Shown: positions 52,947-61,051 of the stretch, one piece after another
Numbering within the stretch: position 1 is the stretch's first letter
Layout: each line of letters begins with the position of its first letter
NCBI GenBank assembly: GCA_903913215.1
Contig: CAIWKE010000012.1
Location: 95,704-159,703 of the forward strand
Direction of reading: 5' to 3'
Source: an uncultured Holophagaceae bacterium
GTDB taxonomy: Bacteria > Acidobacteriota > Holophagae > Holophagales > Holophagaceae
Length of the DNA stretch: 64,000 bases
Program-made: the position numbers and the translations under genes
Notes under the pieces: generated by a model
Told to the model about the DNA's origin: nothing
The model's database searches: none
What the model saw: the letters and a program-made list of their open reading frames with translations, nothing else

Positions 52947-54128
52947 ATGCGCAGGATCAAAGGCGGCTTGTACAAAAACGAACGTAAGAAAGCCATAAAG
53001 AAATCATCGGATACTTGGCATTTCCAAATTAGATACCGGAAAACGCCCTATGGTGGCGACACTGGCCAGACTTCATTGGAAGGTGCGAAAGAATGGCTTA
53101 AGAATTATAAGGAGGCCCTAGCTCAAAGGGCCATCGGCTGGATTAAGCCAGAAGCGGTCCCAACGCTAAAAACGGCCTTAGAAGAGTGGGTCAAGCTAAA
53201 GAAGGGTCAGGTTGGTGATCTGCACCTGCAGGCAGTTGAAACCTCGATCAATGCCCACTGTGATAAGTATCTTAAATTTCGCCTTACCGAATTTACAAAC
53301 CCTGTTGTAGAAGCAATTCGAAGAGATTATTTGGCAACGGAAGGGCATGGCTATCATGGTGCAGTGCTTTCTCACGTTGAGGGTGGAGCCAACACTGTCG
53401 TTAAACATTTGCGGTTGCTAATTAGGAACAATATCAGCAGTTCCATGTATGACCAACGACCTCTCAAGGCCATGCCTTTCGACCTTGAAGACCTGCCTGC
53501 TCAAGAAGAAGCCAAGGGAATCCTTTGGCCTGAACAAATTGCTGAATTTTTGGAACATGCCAAGCGGTCTCGAAACCCGCATGTGTATACAGCGCTCAGT
53601 ATGATGATTTCACTTGGCATCCGTGAGGACGAAACCCTCAACGCGCGTTGGGAATGTCTTAGCTGGCGTTCCTGTGAATACACGGTCACAGGAGACAGAC
53701 GACTCGACATCTCCACCAAGAATAGAGGCTCACGAAGTATCGCAGTTCCCGAATGGCTGATGACCCACCTCCGGGAATTGTGGCTGAAGGCTGGTAAACC
53801 AGTCAGAGGCCTTATCCTTCCGCGTGCTTCCGGGAAAAAACACTACAAAGGCTATACGGGGAAGCCTATCGCTCGTTGTGCGCGCGAAATGCAGTTATTG
53901 AACATTCATCCCCATGTCCTTCGCGCCGCCTTTGCCACAGGCCACTTCGAAGTCGGTACCGAGTTGGGTCAGATTCAGCAGATGCTGGACCATGCAAGCC
54001 CTGAAACAACACTTGGTTACATTTCGAAAAGACCATTTAAGCAGGCCCTTGCCCAGGAACGCCTTGCGGATCGGATGGGGTTGAGTTCCTCTACAAAGCG
54101 CAAACCCGATCTTGAATATTACATTTAA
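52947..54128 (+). CDS. int: Tyrosine recombinase/integrase
   Basis: 393 residues from ATG 52947 (GGAGG upstream). Arm and core-binding parts occupy about 1-190; the catalytic domain has the first Arg in LGIREDETLNARW, the H-x-x-R box HPHVLRAAFATGH, and the C-terminal His and tyrosine in MLDHASPETTLGYISK. This is the enzyme expected to insert and excise the element. It lies near the right edge, 1.2 kb from the candidate attachment repeat. Longer in-frame start at 52872 is possible. Confidence 0.92.
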   Translation: MRRIKGGLYKNERKKAIKKSSDTWHFQIRYRKTPYGGDTGQTSLEGAKEWLKNYKEALAQRAIGWIKPEAVPTLKTALEEWVKLKKGQVGDLHLQAVETSINAHCDKYLKFRLTEFTNPVVEAIRRDYLATEGHGYHGAVLSHVEGGANTVVKHLRLLIRNNISSSMYDQRPLKAMPFDLEDLPAQEEAKGILWPEQIAEFLEHAKRSRNPHVYTALSMMISLGIREDETLNARWECLSWRSCEYTVTGDRRLDISTKNRGSRSIAVPEWLMTHLRELWLKAGKPVRGLILPRASGKKHYKGYTGKPIARCAREMQLLNIHPHVLRAAFATGHFEVGTELGQIQQMLDHASPETTLGYISKRPFKQALAQERLADRMGLSSSTKRKPDLEYYI

Positions 54129-54574
54129 CACATGCAATGTAAGTATTTATCAATACACATAGATGCCAAATACTCAAATAAACCCAGAGTTCACCCCGAG
54201 AAAGGGAACACACATGAGCACGATGAGCATTAATCTCACGAAGAAAATCTTCATGGCCGCACCAACCGGTTGCATTCTCGCTAGCAATTGCATGATCAGC
54301 CCAAGCCGCTCTGTTTTTGAAGAAAGGGTGGCTTCATCGATTCCCGGGAGGGAGGCCCAATGGAGGCGGATTGTTGCAAGTGGAGCAAACCATCGGCTGT
54401 GTCGAGTGTTCGGAACGTGGCCCGAATATCAAACCTGGCTGTCGACCCTTGTAATGCACACGGTTCATTAAAAGGACCATCTGAGGGAATGAACCCCCTC
54501 TCCGTCGAATCGTTTAATTGGGTCGCAGCAAAAGAAACGAACGGTCGTGCTATTTTGTGTCAGAGACGTGGAAA
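54129..54574. other. Spacer between integrase and TetR
   Basis: 446 bases without a convincing gene. One open frame from 54163 (possible ATG at 54214 behind AAAGGGA) encodes about 85 residues with no recognisable pattern and may or may not be used. The TetR promoter and operator should lie towards the right end, but I see no clear palindrome. Confidence 0.5.
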
Positions 54575-55336
54575 ATGGCGAACTCAGACAAAAAATTAGA
54601 ACGTTCTAACACTGGGGGAAAGGGTGCCGCTACTCGACAGGCAATCCTTCAGTGCGCAATGGACCTGGCCTCAACCAATGGAATGGGCGGGCTCAGTATT
54701 GGGACATTGGCCAGAGAGTTGCGAATAAGCAAAAGTGGTCTTTTCGCTCATTTTGGGTCAAAGGAAGAATTACAACTCGCGACCATCAAGGCCGCTCGTT
54801 CCATATTCATTGCGCGCGTCGTTGAGCCTGCCCTGAAGGCACCAAAGGGGCTGGCTCGATTGGAGGCTGTGCTCATTAATTGGCTGGATTACGCATCGGA
54901 AGAGGTGTTTCCAGGCGGGTGTTTTTTCTCCACCACACTTGCGGAATCCGCCAGCAAACCAGGTCCGGTTCGTGACCTTCTCTCCGTTTGCTTGAATGAC
55001 TGGAGTGAATTGCTTTTGCGATTGATCAAGGAGTCTAACGAACTACCGAATTCCCTTGAGCCAAAGCAGTTGGTCTTCGAATTCAATGCCGTCTTGATGG
55101 CTTCAAACAACCTCTTTCAGCTTCATCGCGACAGCATCAGTTTCGCCCGGGCATATTTCACGATCACGGAACGCCTAGGCCAATCCAGCTTGGCACCTCA
55201 ACAATTCAAACAATTATCTGAGTCGAGGAAACAAGTAGTGCAGTTAGGTCAACAGATCAAAAACCTGATAGACCAAGCACCCCCTGAGCTACACCAGGCG
55301 CTGTCTGATCTGGAGGCGGCGAGTCGTCTTCAGTAG
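54575..55336 (+). CDS. TetR-family transcriptional regulator
   Basis: 253 residues. The N-terminal DNA-binding domain: TRQAILQCAMDLASTNGMGG, LSIGTLARELRISKSGLFAHF and GSKEELQLATIKAA, the usual TetR helix-turn-helix. The C-terminal domain (FPGGCFFSTTLAESASKPGP...) is close to the TetR_C_6-like group often controlling efflux or oxidoreductases. A weak GTGGAAA precedes the ATG. The last 50 residues are a long Gln-rich helix. No target gene is adjacent. Confidence 0.88.
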   Translation: MANSDKKLERSNTGGKGAATRQAILQCAMDLASTNGMGGLSIGTLARELRISKSGLFAHFGSKEELQLATIKAARSIFIARVVEPALKAPKGLARLEAVLINWLDYASEEVFPGGCFFSTTLAESASKPGPVRDLLSVCLNDWSELLLRLIKESNELPNSLEPKQLVFEFNAVLMASNNLFQLHRDSISFARAYFTITERLGQSSLAPQQFKQLSESRKQVVQLGQQIKNLIDQAPPELHQALSDLEAASRLQ

Positions 55337-55352
55337 CAACCTTTGAAGTTCC

Positions 55353-55390
55353 AAAACCCCGTCACCACTCGGTTTCGGGGCTTTGTTCTT
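55353..55390 (+). terminator. Terminator after TetR, right-edge repeat
   Basis: CCCCG (55357-55361) pairs with CGGGG (55376-55380), followed by CTTTGTTCTT. Bases 55357-55380 match the tRNA-Gly terminator at 22 of 24 places. Confidence 0.7.
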
Positions 55391-55463
55391 AGGAAAAACA
55401 CCACCATGGAGGACATCCATGTATTCTTTGTCTTGAACCCAAATGGAAGTGCTTGGAGGCAAG

Positions 55464-58085
55464 ATGATCCCGAGAAGAGTCGCCCTCTCGTTTGCCCTGG
55501 TTTGCCCGTTGGTATTTGGCCAGACTCCACCTCCCATCTCTCTCGCGAAGCCATCTCCATTCCAGATCCCAGGCGGCACCCTCCACTACCCACCTGCTCG
55601 GAATTTTCGCCAAGAGCATGTTCGGCTCGACATTCGACCGGACATGAAGGCCCAGACCGTGGACGTCATCACGGACCTCAGCATCAGGATGCTGGATCCA
55701 AAGGCCACTGAGATCCGCCTGGACGCGGTTGACCTCAAGGTATTAAGTGTCTCGGTGGATCGAATCAAGGTTGCCCACCGAATCGAACCTGAGCACGTGG
55801 TTATTGAACTGCCCAGGGCAATTCCCTATACCGGATTGGTCCACATCAGGATTGCAACTCATGCGAAACCCTCAAGTGGTTTCGTGTTCGTACCTGGTGA
55901 AGGCAGCAACCAGGATCTTGCACCGTGGGGCCAAGCATTCACTCAGGGCTCCGCCTATGGGCATCGCCCCTGGTTCCCGGCTTGGCATGGCACAGATGAT
56001 CGGGCTACCACCGAAACCATCGTCCATGTCCCAAAAGAACTTCAAGCCATCGGCAACGGCCGCAGAGTGTCGGACAAGATTCAAGGCACTGAGCGAATCG
56101 TTCATTTCCGCTTGGATGAGCCCACTCCGCTCTATCTGCTTTCCGTGGCCATCGGTCCATTCAAATACCAACAGGATGCCATAGCTAAGATTGGGAAGCG
56201 CCGCATTCCAATCGGACAGTGGGCATCAACGGTCGGGCCTGATCTTGTGCTCCCACGACAAGGCGAGTTGGCGAAGGTCATGGAGCACTTTTCAAAGCTG
56301 ACGGGGGTTCCATACCCAAGAACGAGCTATGCCTCAGTTCTCCTCCGGAACCATCAGTACGCCATGGAGAATACATCCACTACCTTTCTTGACGATGCGG
56401 GCTACGGCTGGGCTTGGCTGAGGAACATAGCCCCATCTGGCACCAATGCCGCGACTCATGTTCACGAGCTTGCGCACTCCTGGTTCGGTGGGTGGTTGAC
56501 ACCGCGCAGTTATGCAGACACATGGCTGAATGAGGGAGCTACAACCTTCATGACCCTCGAAGGGCTTCGCCTCCTAGACGGTGAGGATGCATATTTTTCA
56601 TTCTTGTATCAGTACCGAGGACTTTATTTTTCAGAAGACTCCACCAGATATCGGCGCCCTCTTACAACATCTGTTTGGGGAAACCCGCATCAGACACTCG
56701 ACAGTCACAGCTATCAGGGCGGGGCGAATCGATTCCACCTTCTCCGCGTCTGGCTTGGTGAGGATCGCTTCTGGGCCTCAATCAAACTCCTCGCCAAGCG
56801 TCGGGGTAATGGTGGGGTGAGCAGCGAAGACCTGAGAACAGCCATCTGGGATGCCACTGGCGAGAACCTTCAGCAGGCTTTCGAGGCGTGGATGTATGGC
56901 GCGGGCTATCCCGAGGTCGAAACAGAGGAGTCCTGGAACTCCGAGCGAAAGTCATGGTTGATCAAGGTAAGACAGGTGCAGAGCGCGGATCGAGGTACCT
57001 CTGCTGTATTCCCATTTCCACTGGATGTACGCATGAAATCCTCTGGGGAAACCTTAACCAAGCGCTTCTGGATCTCCGAAAGGGAACATTCCTTCGAAGT
57101 GCCGTTGGCCGAGAAGCCCAGGTATGTGGTCCTGGACGAGCAGATGGCTGTGCCTATGAAGCTAAAGCGGGGGAGAACCATAGAAGAGGCCACACTCCAG
57201 GTTGCGGACGCCAGTCCGGCAGCCCGCATCATGGCCTGGGATGAGTTGAAAGACCGTGTAACGGAAGAGGCCTGGTCAAAAATACTGAAAGAGTCACTGG
57301 GAATGGCCAATTCACCGTTCGCCCACTTCATTCTCCTGAACTTGAAGCAATCGGCAACCAAGGCATCTATACCGGTTTGCCTTCAAGAAACACAACAACT
57401 GTCAGCCAGCCTCGTGCCCAGAGCATTGAGGAATGTCCTTCAGGCCGACAAATCAGCAGCCTATAGCCGCGCCTCAGAACTCCTTTCATCAGGCAACCCT
57501 GCTATTCGCGGCGCGGCCCTAGCTGTCCTCGGACTGGGTGCATCCACGGATGATCAGAAGGTCCAGGCAGAATCCAAACTTCGGGATGCCCTCAAAGATC
57601 GGTCCTATCCCGATTGGACCAGGACGGGAGCCATGGAGGGACTTGCAGCCTTGAACCCCAAGGATTTGACTGACCTGATGCTCCAAGAACTCTCTGGCCC
57701 AGCGGCAGCCCAGTATCTCAACATCCTCATCAATACCCTGGCCAAGCAGAAGGAAGGCCAGGGAAGGATCTGGCCCAGGCTCTTGCCATTCCTCCATCAC
57801 CCCAATCGTGCCGTTCGAGCGAGCACCGCCAAAGCACTGGGGGATCTTGATGCCAAGGGTGCCCTTCCGGCTCTACAACAGGCAATCACTGAAAATCGCC
57901 ACGAGACCGGGGGAACTTCTCCTCTTGAGGCCATTCAGGCTGCCGTAAAACGCCTGCAGGCCGACCCCATGCCCCCCAGTGAACCGATCAAGACCTCTCA
58001 GGCAGGCCATATCCCCACACCAGATGAGGCAAAAAAGGAACTTGAAGGGATATATTGCCTGACGACAATTAGCCGTCCCCACTGA
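55464..58085 (+). CDS. Secreted M1-family metallopeptidase
   Basis: 873 residues. A signal peptide (IPRRVALSFALVCPLVFGQ) exports it. The aminopeptidase N-like core: exopeptidase motif YAMENTSTTF (the GAMEN equivalent), zinc site HELAHSWFGGW with the third ligand in WLNEGATTF. The C-terminal third (about 590-850) is built of HEAT-like repeats (LLSSGNPAIRGAALAVLGLG; PFLHHPNRAVRASTAKALGD). GGAGG precedes ATG 55464. The last eight residues (LTTISRPH) and the stop are encoded inside the left end of the IS element, so the original C-terminus was probably cut off. Confidence 0.9.
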   Translation: MIPRRVALSFALVCPLVFGQTPPPISLAKPSPFQIPGGTLHYPPARNFRQEHVRLDIRPDMKAQTVDVITDLSIRMLDPKATEIRLDAVDLKVLSVSVDRIKVAHRIEPEHVVIELPRAIPYTGLVHIRIATHAKPSSGFVFVPGEGSNQDLAPWGQAFTQGSAYGHRPWFPAWHGTDDRATTETIVHVPKELQAIGNGRRVSDKIQGTERIVHFRLDEPTPLYLLSVAIGPFKYQQDAIAKIGKRRIPIGQWASTVGPDLVLPRQGELAKVMEHFSKLTGVPYPRTSYASVLLRNHQYAMENTSTTFLDDAGYGWAWLRNIAPSGTNAATHVHELAHSWFGGWLTPRSYADTWLNEGATTFMTLEGLRLLDGEDAYFSFLYQYRGLYFSEDSTRYRRPLTTSVWGNPHQTLDSHSYQGGANRFHLLRVWLGEDRFWASIKLLAKRRGNGGVSSEDLRTAIWDATGENLQQAFEAWMYGAGYPEVETEESWNSERKSWLIKVRQVQSADRGTSAVFPFPLDVRMKSSGETLTKRFWISEREHSFEVPLAEKPRYVVLDEQMAVPMKLKRGRTIEEATLQVADASPAARIMAWDELKDRVTEEAWSKILKESLGMANSPFAHFILLNLKQSATKASIPVCLQETQQLSASLVPRALRNVLQADKSAAYSRASELLSSGNPAIRGAALAVLGLGASTDDQKVQAESKLRDALKDRSYPDWTRTGAMEGLAALNPKDLTDLMLQELSGPAAAQYLNILINTLAKQKEGQGRIWPRLLPFLHHPNRAVRASTAKALGDLDAKGALPALQQAITENRHETGGTSPLEAIQAAVKRLQADPMPPSEPIKTSQAGHIPTPDEAKKELEGIYCLTTISRPH

Positions 58086-58091
58086 CGACAA

Positions 58092-58114
58092 CTACAACTC
58101 CCCACGGGGAGTAG
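58092..58114 (+). terminator. Hairpin upstream of istA
   Basis: ACTCCCC (58097-58103) with GGGGAGT (58106-58112); the flanking CTA/TAG can extend the stem. It lies between the IS left end and istA and may block transcription entering from the peptidase gene, a usual protection of IS elements. Confidence 0.5.
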
Positions 58115-58161
58115 CGCCAGGGAGGCAACGGGGGCACGGTCAGCCTGCGTCTGCACGCAGG

Positions 58162-59667
58162 GTGGGCGGTGCCATGGTACGGGTGACGGATCAGCAGGTG
58201 AGGAAGTTGATGGAGGATATGGCCATGCACGGGGAGGTGGGCCTCGCATCGATGAGGTCTGGGATGGACCGATCCACGGGTCGCAAGTATCTCCGGGTGA
58301 GAAAGCTGCCCTCAGATTTGCGGCGGCCCAGGACCTGGAGGACGCGGCCAGACCCGTTTGCGGAGGATTGGCCGGAGATCGAAGACCGGCTGGCCGAGGC
58401 CCCGGAACTGGAGGGCCTGGCCCTGTTCGAGGATCTGATGAACCGGCGCCCAGGGCGCTACCAGGAGGGCCAGATCCGGACCTTCCAGCGGCGGGTGAAG
58501 GACTGGCGGGCTCGGAACGGGCCGGAGAAGGAGGTGTTCTTTCCCCAGAACCACCGGCCTGGGGAGGCGCTCCAGACTGACTTCACCCACGCCTCGGAAC
58601 TGGGCGTCACGATCCAGGGCCAGCCCTTCCCCCACCTGCTGTGCCATGTGGTGGCGCCCTACTCGAACTGGCAGTGGGCGACGGCGTGCCATTCGGAATC
58701 CATGCTGGCCCTGCGCCGAGGGGTCCAGTCAGCCCTGTTCCAACTCGGTCGGGCTCCGGAGTTCCACCAGACGGACAATTCCACGGCGGCGACCCACGAT
58801 CTCGCCACCGGGAAGCGGGGCTTCAACGAGGCGTACCTGGCGCTGATGCGCTATTTCGGGATGACGCCACGGACGACGGGCATCGGAGAGAAGGAGCAGA
58901 ACGGGGATGTGGAGTCGGCGAATGGCGCCCTGAAACGCCGCCTGAAGCAGCACCTGCTCCTGCGTGGCTCCAGGGACTTCGAAAGCGTCGAAGCCTATGA
59001 GGCATGGGTTCAGGAGGTCTGTACCCGCGCCAACGAACGACGGCGAGCGAAGGTGGCCGCTGAGTTGGCGGTGATGCGGCACCTCTCGGCGAGGGCCTTT
59101 CCGGACTACGACGAGGTCATGGTTCGGGTGAGCCAGGAGAGCAGCATTCGTATCAAACGGAACAGCTACTCGGTGCCCACGCGCCTGATTGGGGAGCAGG
59201 TCCGGGTGAGGGTATTCGAGTTGCACCTGGAGGTGTGGCATGGGCAACAGCAGGTGCTGAGGCTGGATCGTCTTCTCGGGGAGTACCGGCACCACATCGA
59301 CTACCGGCACGTGATCCATTCCATGCTGCGCAAGCCCGGAGCCTTCGCCCGCTACCGCCATCGGGAGGATCTGTTCCTGAGCCTCACCTGGCGGAAGGCC
59401 TATGAAGTGCTGGTGGAGCAGGAGGGGAATCGCCGGGGTGAGGTCTCCTACCTCCGGCTTCTCCATCGGGCTGCCATTGGCATGGAGATCGAGGTAGAGG
59501 CTGCCCTGGCCCTGCTGCTGGAAGCTGGCCAGGTGCCCACGCCGGACCGGGTGAAGGCACTGCTGGGGGACATGGAGCCGACCAAGGCGCCGGAGATGGC
59601 TGCCCCGGAAGTGGATCTGCATGAATACGACGCCCTGATGGGGGCAGGACTACGGGAGGCCATATGA
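58162..59667 (+). CDS. istA: IS21-family transposase IstA
   Basis: 501 residues from ATG 58162, though ATG 58174 (MVRVTDQQVRKLMED) may be the start. An N-terminal helix-turn-helix (GEVGLASMRSGMDRSTGRKY) binds the ends. The DDE integrase core shows DFTHASELGVTIQGQPF (first Asp), FHQTDNSTAATHDL (second Asp) and EKEQNGDVESANGALKRRL (Glu). The C-terminal Mu-type domain follows. The catalytic triad is intact, so the element may still move. Confidence 0.93.
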   Translation: MGGAMVRVTDQQVRKLMEDMAMHGEVGLASMRSGMDRSTGRKYLRVRKLPSDLRRPRTWRTRPDPFAEDWPEIEDRLAEAPELEGLALFEDLMNRRPGRYQEGQIRTFQRRVKDWRARNGPEKEVFFPQNHRPGEALQTDFTHASELGVTIQGQPFPHLLCHVVAPYSNWQWATACHSESMLALRRGVQSALFQLGRAPEFHQTDNSTAATHDLATGKRGFNEAYLALMRYFGMTPRTTGIGEKEQNGDVESANGALKRRLKQHLLLRGSRDFESVEAYEAWVQEVCTRANERRRAKVAAELAVMRHLSARAFPDYDEVMVRVSQESSIRIKRNSYSVPTRLIGEQVRVRVFELHLEVWHGQQQVLRLDRLLGEYRHHIDYRHVIHSMLRKPGAFARYRHREDLFLSLTWRKAYEVLVEQEGNRRGEVSYLRLLHRAAIGMEIEVEAALALLLEAGQVPTPDRVKALLGDMEPTKAPEMAAPEVDLHEYDALMGAGLREAI

Positions 59668-60413
59668 GCCGGAAACTGATCGAGCTTCTGCGGGAACTGA
59701 AGCTTCCTGGCTTTGCGGCCAGGCATGGCGAGCTCGCCATGAAAGCCGAGAAGGCCGGTTGGGGCTTCGAGCGTTACCTCCAGGCCCTGGCGGAGGCCGA
59801 ACTCGACCAGCGCCATCAGAAACGGCTGGAGCGTCTGCTGAGGGCCTCAAAGCTGCCCATGGAAAAGACCCTGGCCACCCTCGATACGGCCCGCCTGCCC
59901 ACGCCCGTGCGACGGATGCTCCCCACCCTCTGTGAAGGCGGCTTCGTCGAACGTGCCGAGAACCTGCTGGCCTTCGGCCTGCCGGGACGGGGAAAGACCC
60001 ACCTGGTCTGTGCCATCGGCTTGGAACTGATCCAGCGCGGGCACGCCGTCCACTTCTCCCCGACCTATGCCCTGGTCCAGCGGCTGCTGGCGGCGCGGAG
60101 GGACCTCTCCCTGGAGAAGGAACTGCATCGGCTGGATGCCTTCGATGTCTTGATTCTCGACGACATCGGTTACATCCAGCAGGACCGGGACGAGATGGAG
60201 GTACTGTTCACCCTGCTGGCCGAACGCTACGAGCGGCGCAGCGTGGTCGTCACCTCAAACCTCGTGTTCTCTCAGTGGGACCGCATCTTCAAAGACCCCA
60301 TGACCACGGCGGCGGCCATCGACCGCATCGTCCACCACGCAGTGATTCTCGAACTTACCGGCCCAAGCTACCGCGCCGAAGCAGCCAAAGCACGATTGCC
60401 AAAGGAAGCGTAG
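59664..60413 (+). CDS. istB: IS21-family helper ATPase IstB
   Basis: 249 residues of the DnaC/IstB AAA+ family: LRELKLPGFAARHGEL at the start, Walker A GLPGRGKTHLVCAIG, Walker B VLILDDIGYIQQD and sensor YERRSVVVTSNL. It helps IstA choose the target and assemble the transpososome. It overlaps istA by ATGA. Confidence 0.95.
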   Translation: MSRKLIELLRELKLPGFAARHGELAMKAEKAGWGFERYLQALAEAELDQRHQKRLERLLRASKLPMEKTLATLDTARLPTPVRRMLPTLCEGGFVERAENLLAFGLPGRGKTHLVCAIGLELIQRGHAVHFSPTYALVQRLLAARRDLSLEKELHRLDAFDVLILDDIGYIQQDRDEMEVLFTLLAERYERRSVVVTSNLVFSQWDRIFKDPMTTAAAIDRIVHHAVILELTGPSYRAEAAKARLPKEA

Positions 60414-60442
60414 GGCGTCGCCAATTAGCTCGTATACCAGGA

Positions 60443-60739
60443 CTATTCGTCAATGAGTTTGCTGCGCAGTTCCTTGCCCAACTTGAAGTAGGCCACCCGC
60501 TTGGGAGGCACCTGAATGCTTTCACCACTGCGGGGGTTGCGGCCCATACGTGCACGGCGGTCGCGCAGGCGGAAACTACCGAAGCCGCGTAACTCCACCC
60601 CTTCACCGGCCCTCAGGGACGCGATGATGCTCTGCAGGAAGGTCTGGACCAACAGGTCGGCGTCCGCCTTCACGAATTCCAGACGCTCCATCAGGTGCCG
60701 AGCGAGATCGGCCTTCGTGAGGGTCTCAGGCGCTTCCAT
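60443..60739 (-). CDS. HU/IHF-family DNA-binding protein
   Basis: 98 residues. LTKADLARHLMERLEFVKAD and VELRGFGSFRLRDRRARMGR give the HU/IHF fold, with RNPRSGESIQVPPKRVAYFK for the DNA-clasping arm and core. The arm sequence RNPRSGE is nearer IHF-alpha than typical HU. It bends DNA as a dimer. ATG 60739 has GGAG before it. The IS right end lies within 30 bases of its stop but has not broken the gene. Confidence 0.9.
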   Translation of the reverse strand: MEAPETLTKADLARHLMERLEFVKADADLLVQTFLQSIIASLRAGEGVELRGFGSFRLRDRRARMGRNPRSGESIQVPPKRVAYFKLGKELRSKLIDE

Positions 60740-61051
60740 GTGGGCTCCATCAGGGATCACCTAGCCTGACAGACCTGGCTCTGGAGCCAAGTCCATGGTG
60801 CCCGTGTGGGCAAGCCCGTCGGTCGCAGTCCTCTTGGTTCTCGAAGCCTGAAACCCCATTGGCGACCTATCCCCAGCTTGCAAGACATCAGTAATGAAGC
60901 ATTGAGCGTGTAGTAAAAATTGCGCCTATTGATGATGTAACCATATTCCAAAGGCACACCTTCTACGGTCTTTGGACCTTCATCTGGGTACATTTCTCCG
61001 GCCAATGGGTTCGTGGAATTCAGCGCATGATTTAGCCAACTGAGGCGTGCC
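60740..61051. other. Divergent promoter region of the HU-like and CheB-CheR genes
   Basis: 312 bases that must hold promoters for both genes. No clear -35/-10 pair. On the minus strand an open frame from 61053 begins MARLSWLNHALNSTNPLAGE and reads protein-like for about 55 residues before turning to low complexity; it could be the remnant of another gene, but I cannot name it. Confidence 0.45.

Larger units (their letters stand above)
58060..60434 (+). mobile_element. IS21-family insertion sequence
   Basis: An istA-istB pair with the 4-base overlap typical of IS21. At the left, TGACGACAA occurs twice (58060-58068, 58083-58091), like the multiple transposase sites of IS21 ends. The right end is less clear: 60413-60434 read backwards (TACGAGCTAATTGGCGACGC) aligns imperfectly with the left start. 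CAATTAGC occurs at 58066-58073 and 60422-60429 in the same direction. Exact ends are therefore uncertain by about 20 bases. Confidence 0.75.

Noticed and set aside
54214..54471. Possible 85-residue gene behind AAAGGGA
   Set aside because: No recognisable sequence pattern and cysteine/serine-rich random look; kept only as a remark in the spacer entry.
60443..60460. TGACGA near the HU stop as the true IS21 right end
   Set aside because: The bases belong to the natural C-terminal codons of the HU-like gene; the match to the left end is only six bases.
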